Assembly (NCBI GenBank): GCA_044348005.1
Contig: JBIKTR010000010.1
Span: forward strand, 1 to 64,000
Direction of reading: 5' to 3'
Length of the DNA stretch: 64,000 nt
From: JAJTHC01 sp044348005
GTDB taxonomy: Bacteria > Cyanobacteriota > Vampirovibrionia > Vampirovibrionales > JAJTHC01
Both the position numbers and the translations under genes were made by a program. Position 1 is the stretch's first letter; every line of letters begins with the position of its first letter. The notes beneath the pieces were generated by a model. The model worked only from the letters and a program-made list of their open reading frames with translations. It ran no database searches and had not been told where the DNA came from. This document shows, piece after piece, positions 63,072 through 64,000 of the stretch.

Positions 63072-63548
63072 TTAAGACGCGTAACGTATGCTCTGCACTT
63101 CGGCTTCGGCAAAGGCCGCCGCTTCATTGTCATTAGTAAGTTCTAATTCAATGTGGTAGGCGTCTTCTTCATAGGCTTCAGGCATCTGTTCAAGGTTTTG
63201 AATCCGTAAGGTTTCGCCCCCTTGGCTACGCGCTGATTTTTGTCTCATTAAATGTTTGGACTTGTACTTGGTTAAAGAACGCATGATTTTGTCAACCAAT
63301 CCATCAATCGAGGCATAGAGATTTTCACTCGACGCTTCTACTTTGACCATACCACCATTGACATGTAATAAAGCTTCTGCGCAATGGGCTTCACTAATTC
63401 GGGGGTTCTTTTGAACAGACAGGTGAATAGCTACGCTCTGAATAAAGTCAAAATGGGAAAAGACACGTCCCATTTTTTCGAATAACGCATCTTTAATCGC
63501 GGGCGTTAATTCGATGTTTCGGCCATGAATCGACAGTCTAGTCATCAT
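63072..63548 (-). CDS. Ribosome hibernation-promoting factor (HPF/YfiA family)
   Basis: HPF binds the 30S subunit and holds ribosomes inactive in stationary phase. The 158-residue protein has the S30AE domain (about 1-105): RLSIHGRNIELTPAIKDALFEKMGRV, VQKNPRISEAHCAEALLHVNGG, and SIDGLVDKIMRSLTKYKSKH. The C-terminal 50 residues are acidic (EEDAYHIELELTNDNEAA), not the conserved VVYRRxDGxYGLI dimerization domain of long HPF. So it is either a short HPF with an acidic tail or a divergent long form. AGGAGGAT precedes the ATG. Confidence 0.93.
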   Translation of the reverse strand: MMTRLSIHGRNIELTPAIKDALFEKMGRVFSHFDFIQSVAIHLSVQKNPRISEAHCAEALLHVNGGMVKVEASSENLYASIDGLVDKIMRSLTKYKSKHLMRQKSARSQGGETLRIQNLEQMPEAYEEDAYHIELELTNDNEAAAFAEAEVQSIRYAS

Positions 63549-63874
63549 AGTGCTAGATCCTCCTCATTATTCAACTGAAATAGGTAGCCGAGCTACCCAA
63601 ACCTGACCTGTACTACAAGTATAGGTTATTTTTAAGTATTCGTCCAGTTAATAAGTAAAGTTTAATTATTGTTACTGGATTGTAACCCTTTTTACAAAAG
63701 GCATTTTTATTCTTCTGTATTGTAACAATTTGTTTCAAAACCTCAATTCAAGACAGCCTTAATACTTTATTAAAGCACATAGACAGCTAACAGGTTTCAT
63801 CTTACGACGCACAACCTTTCGAACACCAGAAAATAACCACACATAGAGTATAAAATAGAGGATTTATTATTACC
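63549..63874. other. AT-rich intergenic region with ATTGTAAC repeats
   Basis: No gene is seen in these 326 bp. ATTGTAAC occurs at 63679-63686 and 63719-63726, 40 bp apart; the second is part of a TGTAACAA element (63721-63728) that also occurs in other gaps. A TATAAA at 63849-63854 could be the -10 of the gene at 63875. Confidence 0.4.
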
Positions 63875-64000
63875 ATGTATATGAACAACCCACAGTATGC
63901 ACCACCCCAAGGCTACCCCACGTATGCTCAACAGGGAAGCGGACAGTTCGCCACTCCTCCTTCAGCTGAATTAGTGAACGTTTCATCCACCTTGCAATTG
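63875..64000 (+). CDS. Start of a Tyr/Gln/Pro-rich protein, cut by the window end
   Basis: An ATG at 63875 with AGAGGA about 12 nt upstream opens a frame that runs to the window edge (42 codons). The visible start, MYMNNPQYAPPQGYPTYAQQ then GSGQFATPPSAE, is low-complexity and rich in Tyr, Gln and Pro, as in the gene at 20957-21910. The second ATG (63881) is also possible. Nothing more can be said without the rest. Confidence 0.55.
   Translation, partial: MYMNNPQYAPPQGYPTYAQQGSGQFATPPSAELVNVSSTLQL

Noticed and set aside
63546..63556. TAGCAC at the start of the hibernation-factor gene
   Set aside because: It overlaps the ribosome site and start codon, so it cannot be its promoter.

Overview
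The window reads as a chromosomal segment of a Gram-negative-type bacterium with moderate GC. It carries an Omp85/TpsB-type outer-membrane protein, three ExbB/ExbD energizer genes, a FlgC-type flagellar rod protein, an OmpA/MotB-like stator protein, a type IV pilin-like protein and a ComEC-type channel. A DUF3326 protein (a family I associate with cyanobacteria and plastids), a cyanobacterial-style TopA tail, a group 3 sigma factor and a DUF4112 protein point towards a non-photosynthetic relative of cyanobacteria (Vampirovibrionia/Melainabacteria). That assignment is an inference; no rRNA gene is present to test it.

Layout. 1-12.6 kb: comEC (-), a His-rich secreted peptide, an orphan TpsB transporter, nadA, a 1441-residue UvrD/AddAB-like helicase, an amidohydrolase and a periplasmic OB-fold-like protein. 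12.6-20.5 kb: a probable small RNA or leader, tgt, tRNA-Gly, tyrA, topA, a TPR lipoprotein-like/secreted protein, and purS-purQ. 20.5-30.1 kb: a Gln/Asn/Tyr-rich protein, htrA, an oppF-type ATPase, a sigma factor, thiL-ispD, trpS, a pentapeptide-repeat protein, tRNA-Asn and tRNA-Pro. 30.2-37 kb: a cluster of lineage-specific proteins with low-complexity N-termini, one with an HETAH metalloprotease-like motif, interrupted by an FAD oxidoreductase. 37-46.8 kb: a class A penicillin-binding protein, a 21-bp tandem repeat array, a MotB/OmpA protein, a TOPRIM protein, tilS-hpt and DUF3326. 46.9-55.8 kb: a membrane protein, a prepilin, deoB-S4-DUF4112-rsmB, a Pro-rich protein, rhodanese, mrp, a GNAT acetyltransferase and an SDR. 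55.8-64 kb: a structured intergenic region, serS, exbB-exbD-exbD, flgC, pnp, another low-complexity membrane protein, a hibernation factor and the start of a Tyr/Gln/Pro-rich protein.

Most genes are ordinary housekeeping genes scattered in short operons on both strands. The distinctive part is a dispersed set of unrecognised genes (30220, 31276, 32686, 35945, 51795, 62346, perhaps 46864). Each has a Pro/Ala/Gln-rich N-terminus, several have one membrane segment, and six share an upstream element TAGCAC/T - 18 or 20 nt - TTTAAT-like. The same element stands at 12714-12744 in front of a predicted ~175-nt RNA that ends in an intrinsic terminator. I propose these form one regulon read by an alternative sigma factor; the window encodes one candidate at 25180-26016. 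This is the most promising undescribed system here.

Other points of interest are the perfect 21-bp tandem array between the divergent PBP and MotB-like genes, a 24-bp inverted repeat at 56015-56076, a ComEC without its usual beta-lactamase-like domain, and a TilS with long charged extensions at both ends.
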